Shown here piece by piece: positions 20,043 to 27,888 of a DNA stretch of 64,000 nucleotides; position 1 is the first letter of the stretch; every line of letters begins with the position of its first letter. The translations under genes were made by a program, and so were the position numbers. Source of the DNA: DATLED01 sp963750255 (GTDB lineage Bacteria; Actinomycetota; Acidimicrobiia; Acidimicrobiales; CADCTF01); the NCBI GenBank assembly GCA_963750255.1, contig CAVVPZ010000001.1, positions 62,001-126,000 of the forward strand, given 5' to 3'. The notes under the pieces were generated by a model, which searched no databases, had not been told where the DNA came from, and was given only the letters and a program-made list of their open reading frames with translations.

Positions 20043-20888
20043 TCAGTCCTCCTCGAGGTCGAGGCCGAGGTCGAGGACAGGGGCCGAGTGGGTGAGCGCG
20101 CCGACGCTGATGAAGTCGACCCCCGGAATCTGGGCGTAGTCACCGACGACCTCGAGGCTCATCCGGCCGCTGACCTCGACCGGCACCCGTCCGGCCACGA
20201 CCTCGACGGCCTCGCGCACCTCGGACGTCGACATGTTGTCGAGCATCACCATCGTCGCCCCGGCCGAGATCGCGACCTCGATCTGTTCGATCCGGTCGCA
20301 CTCGACCTCGACGAGCCGGCCCGGCCACCGGAGGCGAGCCCGCCGCACGGCCTCGGTGATGTCGAGACCGCCGAGGTGGTTGTCCTTGATCATCACGCCG
20401 TCGGACAGCGAACCGCGGTGGTTGGTACCACCCCCGGCCCGGACGGCCGCCTTCTCCAAGGAACGAAGACCGGGCGTGGTCTTTCGGGTGTCGAGGATGG
20501 TGGCCTCGCCGTGGGTGGCCCTGACGAAGCGGCGGGTGGAGGTCGCGACACCCGAAAGGTGGCGGAGGAAGTTGAGCGCCGTTCGCTCGCCCGTGAGGAT
20601 CGACGCCAACGGACCCTCGACCCGGCCGAGCACGGTTCCCGGCTCGAGCGACGACCCGTCGTCGAGGTGCCACTCGAGCACCAGTGACGGGTCGAGCTGC
20701 CCGTAGGTCTCGGTGGCGCACAGGCGGCCGGCCATGACGCCCTCATCGCGGCTCACGAACAGCGCGGCACCCTGCCGATCAACGGGCAGCAGGCCGGCGG
20801 TCATGTCACCGAGAGGGGCGAGATCCTCGGCCAGGGCGCGGGCGACGGCCTCGCGGACGGCCGGCAGCGGGGGGTGGGGCTCAATCAT
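20043..20888 (-). CDS. nadC: Nicotinate-nucleotide pyrophosphorylase (quinolinate PRTase)
   Basis: Converts quinolinate and PRPP to nicotinate mononucleotide, CO2 and PPi in de novo NAD synthesis. 281 residues from ATG 20888. Diagnostic segments: ALAEDLAPLGDMT, GERTALNFLRHLSGVAT, ILDTRKTTPGLRSLEK (the RKTTPG substrate loop), GGGTNHRGSLSDGVMIKDNH, VEVECD and VSGRMSLE. The ATG overlaps the nadB TGA (ATGA), so translation is coupled. Intact, in contrast to nadB upstream. No nadA lies next to it. Confidence 0.96.
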   Translation of the reverse strand: MIEPHPPLPAVREAVARALAEDLAPLGDMTAGLLPVDRQGAALFVSRDEGVMAGRLCATETYGQLDPSLVLEWHLDDGSSLEPGTVLGRVEGPLASILTGERTALNFLRHLSGVATSTRRFVRATHGEATILDTRKTTPGLRSLEKAAVRAGGGTNHRGSLSDGVMIKDNHLGGLDITEAVRRARLRWPGRLVEVECDRIEQIEVAISAGATMVMLDNMSTSEVREAVEVVAGRVPVEVSGRMSLEVVGDYAQIPGVDFISVGALTHSAPVLDLGLDLEED

Positions 20889-22424
20889 GCGATCACCAGT
20901 CTGCGTTCGAACTCGACGACGTCTCTCCGGGAAATCAGTCCGTGTGTGCGCACCCCGGCTCTCCTCTCGGGCGGTGGCCGACGCCAACAACCCGAGCCCG
21001 ACGGTGACCAGATTGGCCAGTTCACGATCATCCCCCGGGTCGATGGCGCCCACGATGGCCGCCGTCGCCTCGAGCGACGCCGCGCTGCGGAGCACGCCCG
21101 CACCCTCGGTCATCGCCCTCTGGAGCGCCTCGCGCCCTCCTCCCGTCTTGGGCGCGTTCGTGTGGGCGCGAGCCACAGAACCGCGCGAGAAGGGGTGGGG
21201 GGGTCGGTGAGGACGGAGCGCATGGCGCCGGTCGCCGAAGGGCCGTCCTTGCCGGCGGCGATGGCCTCGACGACGCGGGGCGCGAAGACCATGCCCTCGA
21301 GCAGCGAGTTGGAGGCGAGGCGGTTGGCGCCGTGGACGCCGGTGCACGCGGCCTCGCCCGCGGCCCACAGGCCGGGCAGCGCGGTGGCGCCGTCGAGGTC
21401 GGTGACGACGCCGCCTGAGAGGTAGTGCGCGGCGGGGGCGATCGGCAGCCAGTCGCGTGGCCGGGTCGAGCCCGACGGCACGGAGCGACGCGGCGATGGT
21501 GGGGAAGCGCTCGGCGAAGTGCTCGAGGCCGGTGGCGTCGAGCCAGCAGTGGTCGGTGCCCAGCTCGAGCATGCGCGCCGTGCATGGCCCGCGCGACGAC
21601 GTCGCGGGGCAGGAGCTCGTCCACGAACCGCTCGCCGTTGGCGTCGCGGATCAGGGCGCCGTGTCCGCGGAGCGCCTCGGACAGCAGCGGCCGGGGCATC
21701 GCGGGGTGGTGCAGCGCCGTCGGGTGGAACTGCATGAACTCGACGTCGGCCACCGCCACGCCGGCCCGCAGGGCCATGGCGATGCCGTCGCCCGTGGACT
21801 GGGCCGGGTTGGTGGTGACGGCGAAGAGCTGTCCGGCCCCGCCGGTGGCGACGAGCGTGTGCGTCGGCCGGACCTCGCGCCCGACGCCGTCGCGGCCGAG
21901 GGCGGTGACGCCCCGCACCGGCCGCCCTCGACGAGGAGATCGAGGGCGAACGAGTGCTCGAACACCGCCGCGGCCGTCGCTTTGGCGGCATCGACGAGCG
22001 CCCGCTCGATCTCGGCGCCGGTGGCGGCCCCGCCGGCGTGCACGACCCGGGCGTGGGAGTGGCCGCCCTCGCGGGCCGAGCAGGTCGCCGTCGCGGTCGC
22101 GGTCGAACACCGCGCCGAGCGCGATGAGCTCGTTGACCCGTGCCGGGCCCTCGTCGACGAGCACGCGCACGGCGTCGACGTCGCACAGCCCGGCGCCGGC
22201 GCCGAGCGTGTCGGCGAGGTGGAGGTCGGTGGAGTCGTCGTCGCCGCCGAGGACGGCGGCGACGCCGCCCTGGGCCCATCGGGTGGCCGACTGCTCCAGC
22301 TCGCCCTTGGTCAGCACCCCGACGCGGAGGCCGTCGCCGTGCGGCGGCGCGCACCGCGGCCGAGAGGCCGGCGACGCCGCTGCCCAGGACCAGCAGGTCG
22401 AGGTCGGGGTCCTGGGTCGGACAT
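20885..22424 (-). CDS. nadB: L-aspartate oxidase, frame broken about eight times
   Basis: FAD enzyme oxidising aspartate to iminoaspartate for quinolinate. The whole family sequence can be read but only by changing frame repeatedly: DLDLLVLGSGVAGLSAAVRA (FAD motif), HGDGLRVGVLTKGE, SATRWAQGGVAAVLG, HARVVHAGGAATGAE, TLVATGGAGQLFAVTTNP, EFMQFHPTALHHP, LGTDHCWLDATG, HYLSGGVVTDLDG, HGANRLASNSLLEG and RRDVVEFERRLVIA. Breaks fall near 22407, 22345, 22075, 21925, 21580, 21465, 21190 and 20925. Start ATG 22424; the stop overlaps nadC. Both flanks are intact, and essential residues are present between breaks. I read this as base-calling error rather than decay, but a real pseudogene cannot be excluded without reads. 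Confidence 0.8.
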
Positions 22425-22481
22425 GGCTCCGGACGCTATCGGACGCTCCCTGGCCTCCACGAAGCGGGAACCCTCCGTCGC

Positions 22482-23192
22482 TCAGCCGCAGCCGGTGAGT
22501 TCGGACAACGCGCCTTCGGTGCCCGAGAAGATACCGGTGACGACCCCGCGGCTCGAGGCGACCATGGCCACCCCGAAGCGGACGTTGCCATCGGGCACGG
22601 GCACGGTGAAGACGCTCCCCCCGCCCGTGGATTTGGCCTCTCGAGCCCGGCCGCCGTAGGTCGAGCGGACATCGTCGACGGATGCACCGACCCGGATGCC
22701 CGAGACGGTCGCAAGCTCGCCGCCGGTCACCTCCGTGCGGACGATGCTGCCGTCGCGTGGGTCGGCCACCGGCCCTTTGACCGCGAACCGGAGCCCGGGG
22801 AGCCCGTCGACTTCGGCCCGGTAGCACGCAGTCGTGGCGTCGGCGTACCCGATGAATCGAAACCGGCGCCCGGCGATCTGTTCGGCCTTTGCTGCCGTCA
22901 TGCCCGCCTCGACCGGGCCCAGGCCGTGCCCGTCGACGCGGGTGGCAGTGGTCAAGCGAATCGGCCCGTCGAGGGGAGGCGGCGGAAACGTCGACGTGGT
23001 GGTCGGTGCCACGGTCGTGGTGGTGTCTTCAGGGTCAGCGGCTCGTGGCGCCGTTGGCGCGACGATCGCGGTGGTCGTGGTGCGGCTCCGCCGGTTGGAG
23101 CCGGAGCCTGCGACCAACACTTGGGAGGCCACCGCGATGGTTGTCACGAGAAGGGCGACGCCCAGGGCGCGCGCCACAGTTCTGCCCTGCAC
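22482..23192 (-). CDS. Membrane-anchored/secreted hypothetical protein with Thr-Pro linker
   Basis: A 236-residue protein. It has an N-terminal signal or anchor helix (ALGVALLVTTIAVASQVLVAG), a low-complexity Thr/Pro linker (residues about 35-75; TTTTVAPTTTSTFPPPP) and a compact domain of about 150 residues with two cysteines near its ends (TTACYRAEV and LTGCG). The domain has a GLGPVEAGMTAAKAEQIAG start and SGIRVGASVDDVRSTYG, a repeated G-(V/I)-x-x-G-(M/A)-(T/S) pattern seen in small actinobacterial secreted domains. Function unknown. It sits 24 nt after panD inside the NAD/pantothenate run, so cotranscription is likely. Confidence 0.65.
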   Translation of the reverse strand: MQGRTVARALGVALLVTTIAVASQVLVAGSGSNRRSRTTTTAIVAPTAPRAADPEDTTTTVAPTTTSTFPPPPLDGPIRLTTATRVDGHGLGPVEAGMTAAKAEQIAGRRFRFIGYADATTACYRAEVDGLPGLRFAVKGPVADPRDGSIVRTEVTGGELATVSGIRVGASVDDVRSTYGGRAREAKSTGGGSVFTVPVPDGNVRFGVAMVASSRGVVTGIFSGTEGALSELTGCG

Positions 23193-23216
23193 CCGTCCAT
23201 CGTGGTCGGTGACGGC

Positions 23217-23603
23217 TCAGGCGTCCACCCGGGCCTGGATGTGGGCGAGTTCCTCGGTGATCTGACGGTTGTCACGATCGACGTGCACGACGTCGGGGGC
23301 GAAGTCGGCGAGCTCGGCGTCGTCGTAGTCGCCATAGCTGATGACGATGATCCGGTCGCCGGGTTGCACGAGACGAGCGGCCGCCCCGTTGAGGCACATC
23401 GCCCCCGACCCCGCGGCGCCCGGGATGACATAGGTCTCGAAGCGATTGCCGTTGTCGATGTCGACGATCGCCACCTGCTCCCACTCGAGGAGATTGGCGG
23501 CGGCCATGAGATCGGTGTCGATCGTGATCGAGCCGACGTAATTGAGGTTGGCGTCGGTCACCGTGGCCCGGTGGATCTTCGACTTCATCATTCGGCGGCG
23601 CAT
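23217..23603 (-). CDS. panD: Aspartate 1-decarboxylase
   Basis: Makes beta-alanine for pantothenate. 128 residues, a pyruvoyl enzyme. The self-cleavage site is Gly-Ser in NLNYVGSITIDTDLM, where the Ser becomes the pyruvoyl group. Also seen: HRATVTDA near the N-terminus, NGNRFETYVIPG, GSGAMCLNGAAARL and GDRIIVISY. The ATG at 23603 overlaps the panC stop (ATGA). A slightly downstream start (MMKSKIHRATVT) matches the family N-terminus better and is equally possible. Grouping with panC means beta-alanine is made beside the ligase that uses it. Confidence 0.96.
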   Translation of the reverse strand: MRRRMMKSKIHRATVTDANLNYVGSITIDTDLMAAANLLEWEQVAIVDIDNGNRFETYVIPGAAGSGAMCLNGAAARLVQPGDRIIVISYGDYDDAELADFAPDVVHVDRDNRQITEELAHIQARVDA

Positions 23604-25144
23604 CAGAAGGACTCCTCCAAGGAGATCGAGGTCGGGAAATCGCAGTTGTCGATGAGGCGGGTGGGTCCGAAACGGACGGCGACCAGCAACCGGCCGGCGC
23701 GGACGGCGACGTAGTCGAGGTCGGCCAACGGCTCGGCGGCGACGACCTCGCGCATGGCGCTCTCAGGGTCGTCGGGTCGGGCGAGGCCGGCGTCGAGAGC
23801 CCGGCGCAACACGGTGGCGACTCGTCGCTGCTCGGCACTCAGGTAGACGTTGCGGCTGCTCATGGCCAGGCCGTCGGCCTCGCGCACGATCGGGCAACCG
23901 ACGATCTCGACCGGCAGCGACAAGTCGCACACGAGCTGACGCACGACCTGGAGCTGTTGCCAGTCCTTCTCGCCGAAGTAGGCGCGGCACGCTCCGGCGA
24001 TGGCGAACAGCTTGGCGACGACCGTGGCCACGCCATCGAAATGGGTGGGCCGCGAGGCGCCCTCGAGGCCCTCGCTCGGTCCGGCCACGTGGACGGTGGT
24101 CAAGACGCCGTCACGCCCCCCGGGGTACATCTCGGCCTCGCTGGGAGCGAAGACATGGGTGACGCCACTGGCCGCCGCCAGCCGCAGATCGCCGTCGAGA
24201 TCGCGGGGATAGGTCGAGAGGTCTTCGTGGACCGCGAACTGCAACGGGTTGACGAAGATCGTTGCGGCGACGACATCACATTCGTCGGCCGCTCGCCGCA
24301 TGAGCGAGGCGTGCCCGTCGTGGAGGTAGCCCATGGTGGGGACGAGGCCGACGGTGCGACCGGCGGCTCGCTCGGCGTCGAGGGCCCGGCGAAAGCCGTC
24401 GATCGTCTCGTGAACCTGCACCCGCTCGCCGGCGACCGCGTCGGTGGGGACGAGGCGAGCGGCCAGATCGGCCATCGCTGCGTAGGCCCGGCGCTCGCCG
24501 TCGGGGATGGCGGCCACGTGGGCGGCCACGGTCTCCCAGTCGCCTCGGGCCACGGGTCCGGTCAACGCTGCCGCCGGCCCCAGGAGCTCGACGTTGTCGA
24601 GCGTGCCGCGGACAAGATCGACAAAGGCCTCGAGGGGCACCCCGGCGCTGGCGGCGATGCGCTCGACCGAGCCGAGGAGGGCGACCAGATGGTTGGCGGC
24701 CACGGTCGCGGCGGCGTGGTAGGCGGGTCGTGCCCCCTCTGCGAGCTCGATGAGTCGCCCGTCGAGGTCGGCCACGACATCGGCGGCCATCGGGTCCCCC
24801 GCCACCGCGAACCAGGCGCCGCTCAGATCGGTCGACGGGGTGGCCAGGCTGCGCAGCGGGTGGATGGCCGCTCGCCGAGGGTGGCGGCCGAGGATGTCGG
24901 GCCCGTGGGCGCCGGAGAGGTGCGCCACGACGGTCGACGACACCGCCTCGACGGCGGCCGCCACCTCGGCGATGGCTCGATCGGGAACGGCGATGACGAC
25001 GAGGTCCACGCCCGACGCCGCCGAGGTGAGGTCGTCGTCGCGGCCGAGGATGTCGACCACAGACCACCCAGCCTTGTCGAGGCCTCGGGCCATGGAGCGG
25101 CCGGCGCGACCCGGGCCGATGACGCGTACTGCCTTGGAAGGCAC
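23603..25144 (-). CDS. panC: Fusion: Rossmann/DUF2520 domain + pantoate-beta-alanine ligase
   Basis: A 513-residue two-domain protein. Residues 1-240 are a Rossmann-like NAD(P) domain (VRVIGPGRAGRSMARGL) plus DUF2520 (AAATVAANHLVALLGSVERIA). Residues about 242-513 are PanC, with LVPTMGYLHDGHASLMRRA (HxGH-like, 275-278), TIFVNPLQF, YFGEKDWQQL, VREADGLAMSSRNVYLS. PanC joins pantoate and beta-alanine using ATP. In M. tuberculosis the same two domains are separate neighbours (Rv3603c and panC), so this is a fusion of adjacent genes. A role for the Rossmann domain in ketopantoate reduction is tempting but unproven. No frame error is visible, so the fusion looks real. Confidence 0.93.
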   Translation of the reverse strand: MPSKAVRVIGPGRAGRSMARGLDKAGWSVVDILGRDDDLTSAASGVDLVVIAVPDRAIAEVAAAVEAVSSTVVAHLSGAHGPDILGRHPRRAAIHPLRSLATPSTDLSGAWFAVAGDPMAADVVADLDGRLIELAEGARPAYHAAATVAANHLVALLGSVERIAASAGVPLEAFVDLVRGTLDNVELLGPAAALTGPVARGDWETVAAHVAAIPDGERRAYAAMADLAARLVPTDAVAGERVQVHETIDGFRRALDAERAAGRTVGLVPTMGYLHDGHASLMRRAADECDVVAATIFVNPLQFAVHEDLSTYPRDLDGDLRLAAASGVTHVFAPSEAEMYPGGRDGVLTTVHVAGPSEGLEGASRPTHFDGVATVVAKLFAIAGACRAYFGEKDWQQLQVVRQLVCDLSLPVEIVGCPIVREADGLAMSSRNVYLSAEQRRVATVLRRALDAGLARPDDPESAMREVVAAEPLADLDYVAVRAGRLLVAVRFGPTRLIDNCDFPTSISLEESF

Positions 25145-25197
25145 AGACGATCTCGTTTCGACGTTCCGGCCCCCTGGCGGGGTGCCGTTCGTACGTC

Positions 25198-25648
25198 TCA
25201 GATCGTACCTGCGGCCCGTACCCCTCTGCCAAGCCGGTCGAGGTCCTCGGGCACCAGGTCCGGGGCGAGGTCGCGGAGCGGCTCGAGCACGAAGCGACGC
25301 TCACGGAGGCGGGGGTGGGGGATCTGGAGGTCGGGGGCGTCCATCTCGGCGCCGTCCATCCAGAGGATGTCGATGTCGAGGGTGCGTGGTCCCCACCGTT
25401 CGGCACGGACCCGTTCGGCCGCCGTTTCGAGCCGGTGGCAGATGCCCAGGAGCCGGCGGGGCGTGAGCGTCGGTGTCCAACTCGACGACGCAGTTGAGGT
25501 AGGCGCCCTGGCCACCCGGACCGCCGACGGGATCGGTCTCGTACACGGGTGAGACGGCCACGACGTCGGGCAGCGAGGCCACTGCCTCGCGGAAGAAACG
25601 CCAGCGGTCGCCCTGATTCGACCCCAAGCCGAGGAACGCGCGACTCAC
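25198..25648 (-). CDS. folK: HPPK, 6-hydroxymethyl-dihydropterin pyrophosphokinase (one frameshift)
   Basis: Transfers pyrophosphate from ATP to the pterin before FolP. About 149 residues. N-terminus SRAFLGLGSNQGDRWRFF and ETDPVGGPGGQGAYLNCV; C-terminal part RWGPRTLDIDILWMDG and IPHPRLRERRFVLEPL, the HPPK signature. The two halves are in different frames; the join is near 25470, where dropping one G gives VELDTD-LTPRRLL. The GTG start (25648) overlaps the folB stop as GTGA. Confidence 0.9.
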
Positions 25649-26007
25649 GGACGAGTCCGTCGCATCCGCACGCCGGCGGTAGCGAGGTCGACGGGCACTG
25701 GTGGTCGCAGTTTGGTGACCGCGACGTCGACGGCGGCCACGCGGACGTCGAGGGCGAGCACGGTGTCGGCGATCGTCGATGCGAGCGCCTCGAGCAGCCC
25801 GAACTGGCGGCCGCGAACGACGGCGTCGACGGCATCGGCCACGGCGCCGTAGTCGACGGTTTCGGCCAGATCGTCGCTGGCGCCAGCGGCGGCCAGATCG
25901 ACGTGGAGGACCAGGTCGACTTCGAAAGGTTGGCTCCGCTGCCGCTCCTCGGGCAGGACGCCGTGGGTGCCGACGACCCGAAGGCCACGGAGCACGATCT
26001 CGTCCAC
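25645..26007 (-). CDS. folB: Dihydroneopterin aldolase
   Basis: Cleaves dihydroneopterin to 6-hydroxymethyl-dihydropterin and glycolaldehyde. 120 residues: MDEIVLRGLRVVGTHGVLPEE, QPFEVDLVLHVDL, DDLAETVDYGAVAD, LLEALASTIAD (catalytic Glu region) and VTKLRPPVP (the KP-type lysine near the C-terminus). Small beta-alpha tunnelling-fold protein, normal length. It is coupled to folK downstream and lies 5 nt after the pseudo-phosphatase gene. Confidence 0.93.
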   Translation of the reverse strand: MDEIVLRGLRVVGTHGVLPEERQRSQPFEVDLVLHVDLAAAGASDDLAETVDYGAVADAVDAVVRGRQFGLLEALASTIADTVLALDVRVAAVDVAVTKLRPPVPVDLATAGVRMRRTRP

Positions 26008-26012
26008 GGCCC

Positions 26013-26507
26013 CTACAGACTGCCGGCCAGGGCCACCAGCTCACGGCCTGGCGGTCCCATCTGGCGGTGCAGCAACTGCTCGACGACCGTGATGACGTGG
26101 GGGCCGGTGTCGATCAGACCGGTGGCGAGGAGATACCCGGCGACCAATCCCATCAGCCGGTCGCCGACCTCTTCGTAGTGCACGAGCACCTTCTCACCCG
26201 CCTGGTGATAGGTGCGGAGGGCCGAGTACACCTCGACGAGAAAGGCGCGCTGGTCGAGGGTGGGGGCGAACGGCAGATGGGTGAACGGCATGCCCAGGTC
26301 GTCGTAGGCGGTCAAGTTGTGCGGCGACGGGAGCAGCGACACGATGCGGGCGAAGCCCTGGTTGCGCAGCCAGAGGATCTCCTCTTGGCGGCGCACCTTG
26401 CGGTGGTTGCGGGCGTAGCCACCCGGGCGTTCGCTCACGGCCAACTCGTCCTTGATGACCCAGGCGAAGTTGCGGGGCTCGATGCCCCGCTCCCACTTGC
26501 CTCTCAC
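26013..26507 (-). CDS. Dual-specificity-phosphatase-like protein lacking the catalytic Cys
   Basis: A 164-residue protein with the layout of small dual-specificity phosphatases: FAWVIKDELAVSERPGG near the start, a mid-domain LRNQGFARIVSLLP, and a signature loop VLVHYEEVGDRLMGLVAGYLL. In active enzymes the loop is HCxxxxxR; here His110 and Arg117 are kept but Cys becomes Tyr111. The expected product is a pseudo-phosphatase that may bind phosphate or phosphoprotein without hydrolysis. It overlaps folP (GTGA) and is 5 nt from folB, so it is translated as part of the folate operon. The fold assignment is by pattern and should be modelled. Confidence 0.6.
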   Translation of the reverse strand: MRGKWERGIEPRNFAWVIKDELAVSERPGGYARNHRKVRRQEEILWLRNQGFARIVSLLPSPHNLTAYDDLGMPFTHLPFAPTLDQRAFLVEVYSALRTYHQAGEKVLVHYEEVGDRLMGLVAGYLLATGLIDTGPHVITVVEQLLHRQMGPPGRELVALAGSL

Positions 26508-27268
26508 GGGGCACCGACCAGGCGGGCGGCCTGCACGGTCTCGACCACGTCGTGCACTCGCACCATGCCCACACCCGCGGCCATCGCCGTCACCGCCGCG
26601 GCCAGGCTGCCCGCCAAAGCGTCGTGCGGCCCGTCGGCACCGGTGATCGTCTGCACGAAGCGTTTGCGGGAGGCGCCGACCAGCACCGGGAAGCCGGTGT
26701 CGACCAGCCGACCCAGCTGGGCCAGCAGCCGGAGGTTGTGGGCCGTCGTCTTGCCGAATCCGAACCCGGGATCGATCCAGACCTCGTCGACGCCGTCGGC
26801 CCTGGCCCTCGTCGCTCGGTCGACCAGCAGGTCGCGAACCTCGGTGACCACGTCGTCGTAGGTGGGCGCGGCCTGCATCGTCTGGGGCGTGCCCTGCATG
26901 TGCATGGCGCAGTAGCCGACGCCGGCTCGGGCGGCCACGGCCCAGAGTTGCGGGCTGGCCGACACGTCGTTGACCAGGGTGGCGCCGGCGGCGACCGCGG
27001 CCTCGGCGACGGCGGCGTGGCGGGTGTCGATCGAAACCCGCCCCAGGGGCGCGAGGGCCTCGACCACGGGGATCGTGCGTCTGAGCTCCTCGTCCTCGGG
27101 TACCGGATCGGCACCGGGCCGGGTCGACTCACCCCCCACGTCGACCACGTCGGCCCCGGCGGCGAACAGGGAGCGACCGTGCGCGACGGCGGCGTCGGTC
27201 CCGAACCAGCGCCCGCCGTCGGAGAAGGAATCGGGGGTGACGTTCACCACCCCCATGACCAGTGTCAT
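26504..27268 (-). CDS. folP: Dihydropteroate synthase
   Basis: Condenses p-aminobenzoate with the pterin pyrophosphate; the sulfonamide target. 254 residues, TIM barrel: VMGVVNVTPDSFSDGG, DVGGESTRPGA, VSIDTRHAAVAEAAV, LVNDVSA, MHMQGTPQTM, IDPGFGFGKT, LVGASRKRFV and VRVHDV. All substrate loops are intact. Start ATG 27268; folE ends 49 nt upstream. Confidence 0.96.
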   Translation of the reverse strand: MTLVMGVVNVTPDSFSDGGRWFGTDAAVAHGRSLFAAGADVVDVGGESTRPGADPVPEDEELRRTIPVVEALAPLGRVSIDTRHAAVAEAAVAAGATLVNDVSASPQLWAVAARAGVGYCAMHMQGTPQTMQAAPTYDDVVTEVRDLLVDRATRARADGVDEVWIDPGFGFGKTTAHNLRLLAQLGRLVDTGFPVLVGASRKRFVQTITGADGPHDALAGSLAAAVTAMAAGVGMVRVHDVVETVQAARLVGAP

Positions 27269-27316
27269 ACCGTGGCGCAGGATACCGGGGCTGGGTGGCC
27301 TCCCCGCGCCTGACCG

Positions 27317-27886
27317 CTAGCGGTGCTGGATGAACGCCATCGCCTCGGCCCGGGTCCGAGCGTCGTCGCGGAAGAGTCCGCGGACCGCCGAGGTCACGGT
27401 AACGGCGCCCGGCTTGTTGACGCCCCGCATCGACATGCAGAGGTGTTCGGCCTCGAAGACGACGAGGACGCCGCGGGGCTCGAGCGCGCTGACCAGGGCA
27501 TCGGCGACTTGCGAGGTGATCCGTTCCTGCACCTGGAGACGCTTGGCGTAGCCCTCGACGAGACGGGCCAGCTTGGACAGCCCCGTGATCCGACCGTCGG
27601 CGTTGGGGATGTACGCCACGTGCGCCTTGCCCACGAACGGCACCAGGTGGTGCTCGCACTGGGAGTGGAAGGGGATGTCGCGCACCAACACCATTTCGTC
27701 GTGATCAGCCTCGAAGGTGACCCGCAGGACGTCCTTGGGCTCGGTGCCGATACCGGCGTAGATCTCGGCGTACATCCTGGCCACGCGGGCGGGCGTGTCC
27801 CGCAGACCGTCGCGATCGGGGTCCTCGCCGATGGCCTCGAGGATCTCCCGTACGGCCGCCTCGATGCGGACGGCGTCGACGGGCAT
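27317..27886 (-). CDS. folE: GTP cyclohydrolase I
   Basis: First committed step of folate synthesis, GTP to dihydroneopterin triphosphate. 189 residues from ATG 27886. Zinc ligands and core: DIPFHSQCEHHLVPFVGKAH (Cys and His), GLSKLARLVEGYAKRLQVQERIT, LEPRGVLVVFEAEHLCMSMRG (second Cys). Type IA enzyme, decameric in the family. Starts 2 nt after the ftsH stop. Confidence 0.96.
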   Translation of the reverse strand: MPVDAVRIEAAVREILEAIGEDPDRDGLRDTPARVARMYAEIYAGIGTEPKDVLRVTFEADHDEMVLVRDIPFHSQCEHHLVPFVGKAHVAYIPNADGRITGLSKLARLVEGYAKRLQVQERITSQVADALVSALEPRGVLVVFEAEHLCMSMRGVNKPGAVTVTSAVRGLFRDDARTRAEAMAFIQHR

Positions 27887-27888
27887 CG

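Noticed and set aside
25160..25208. Small inverted repeats between folK and panC as a terminator
   Set aside because: Stems of 4-5 bp only, within a 53-nt gap; too weak to call.
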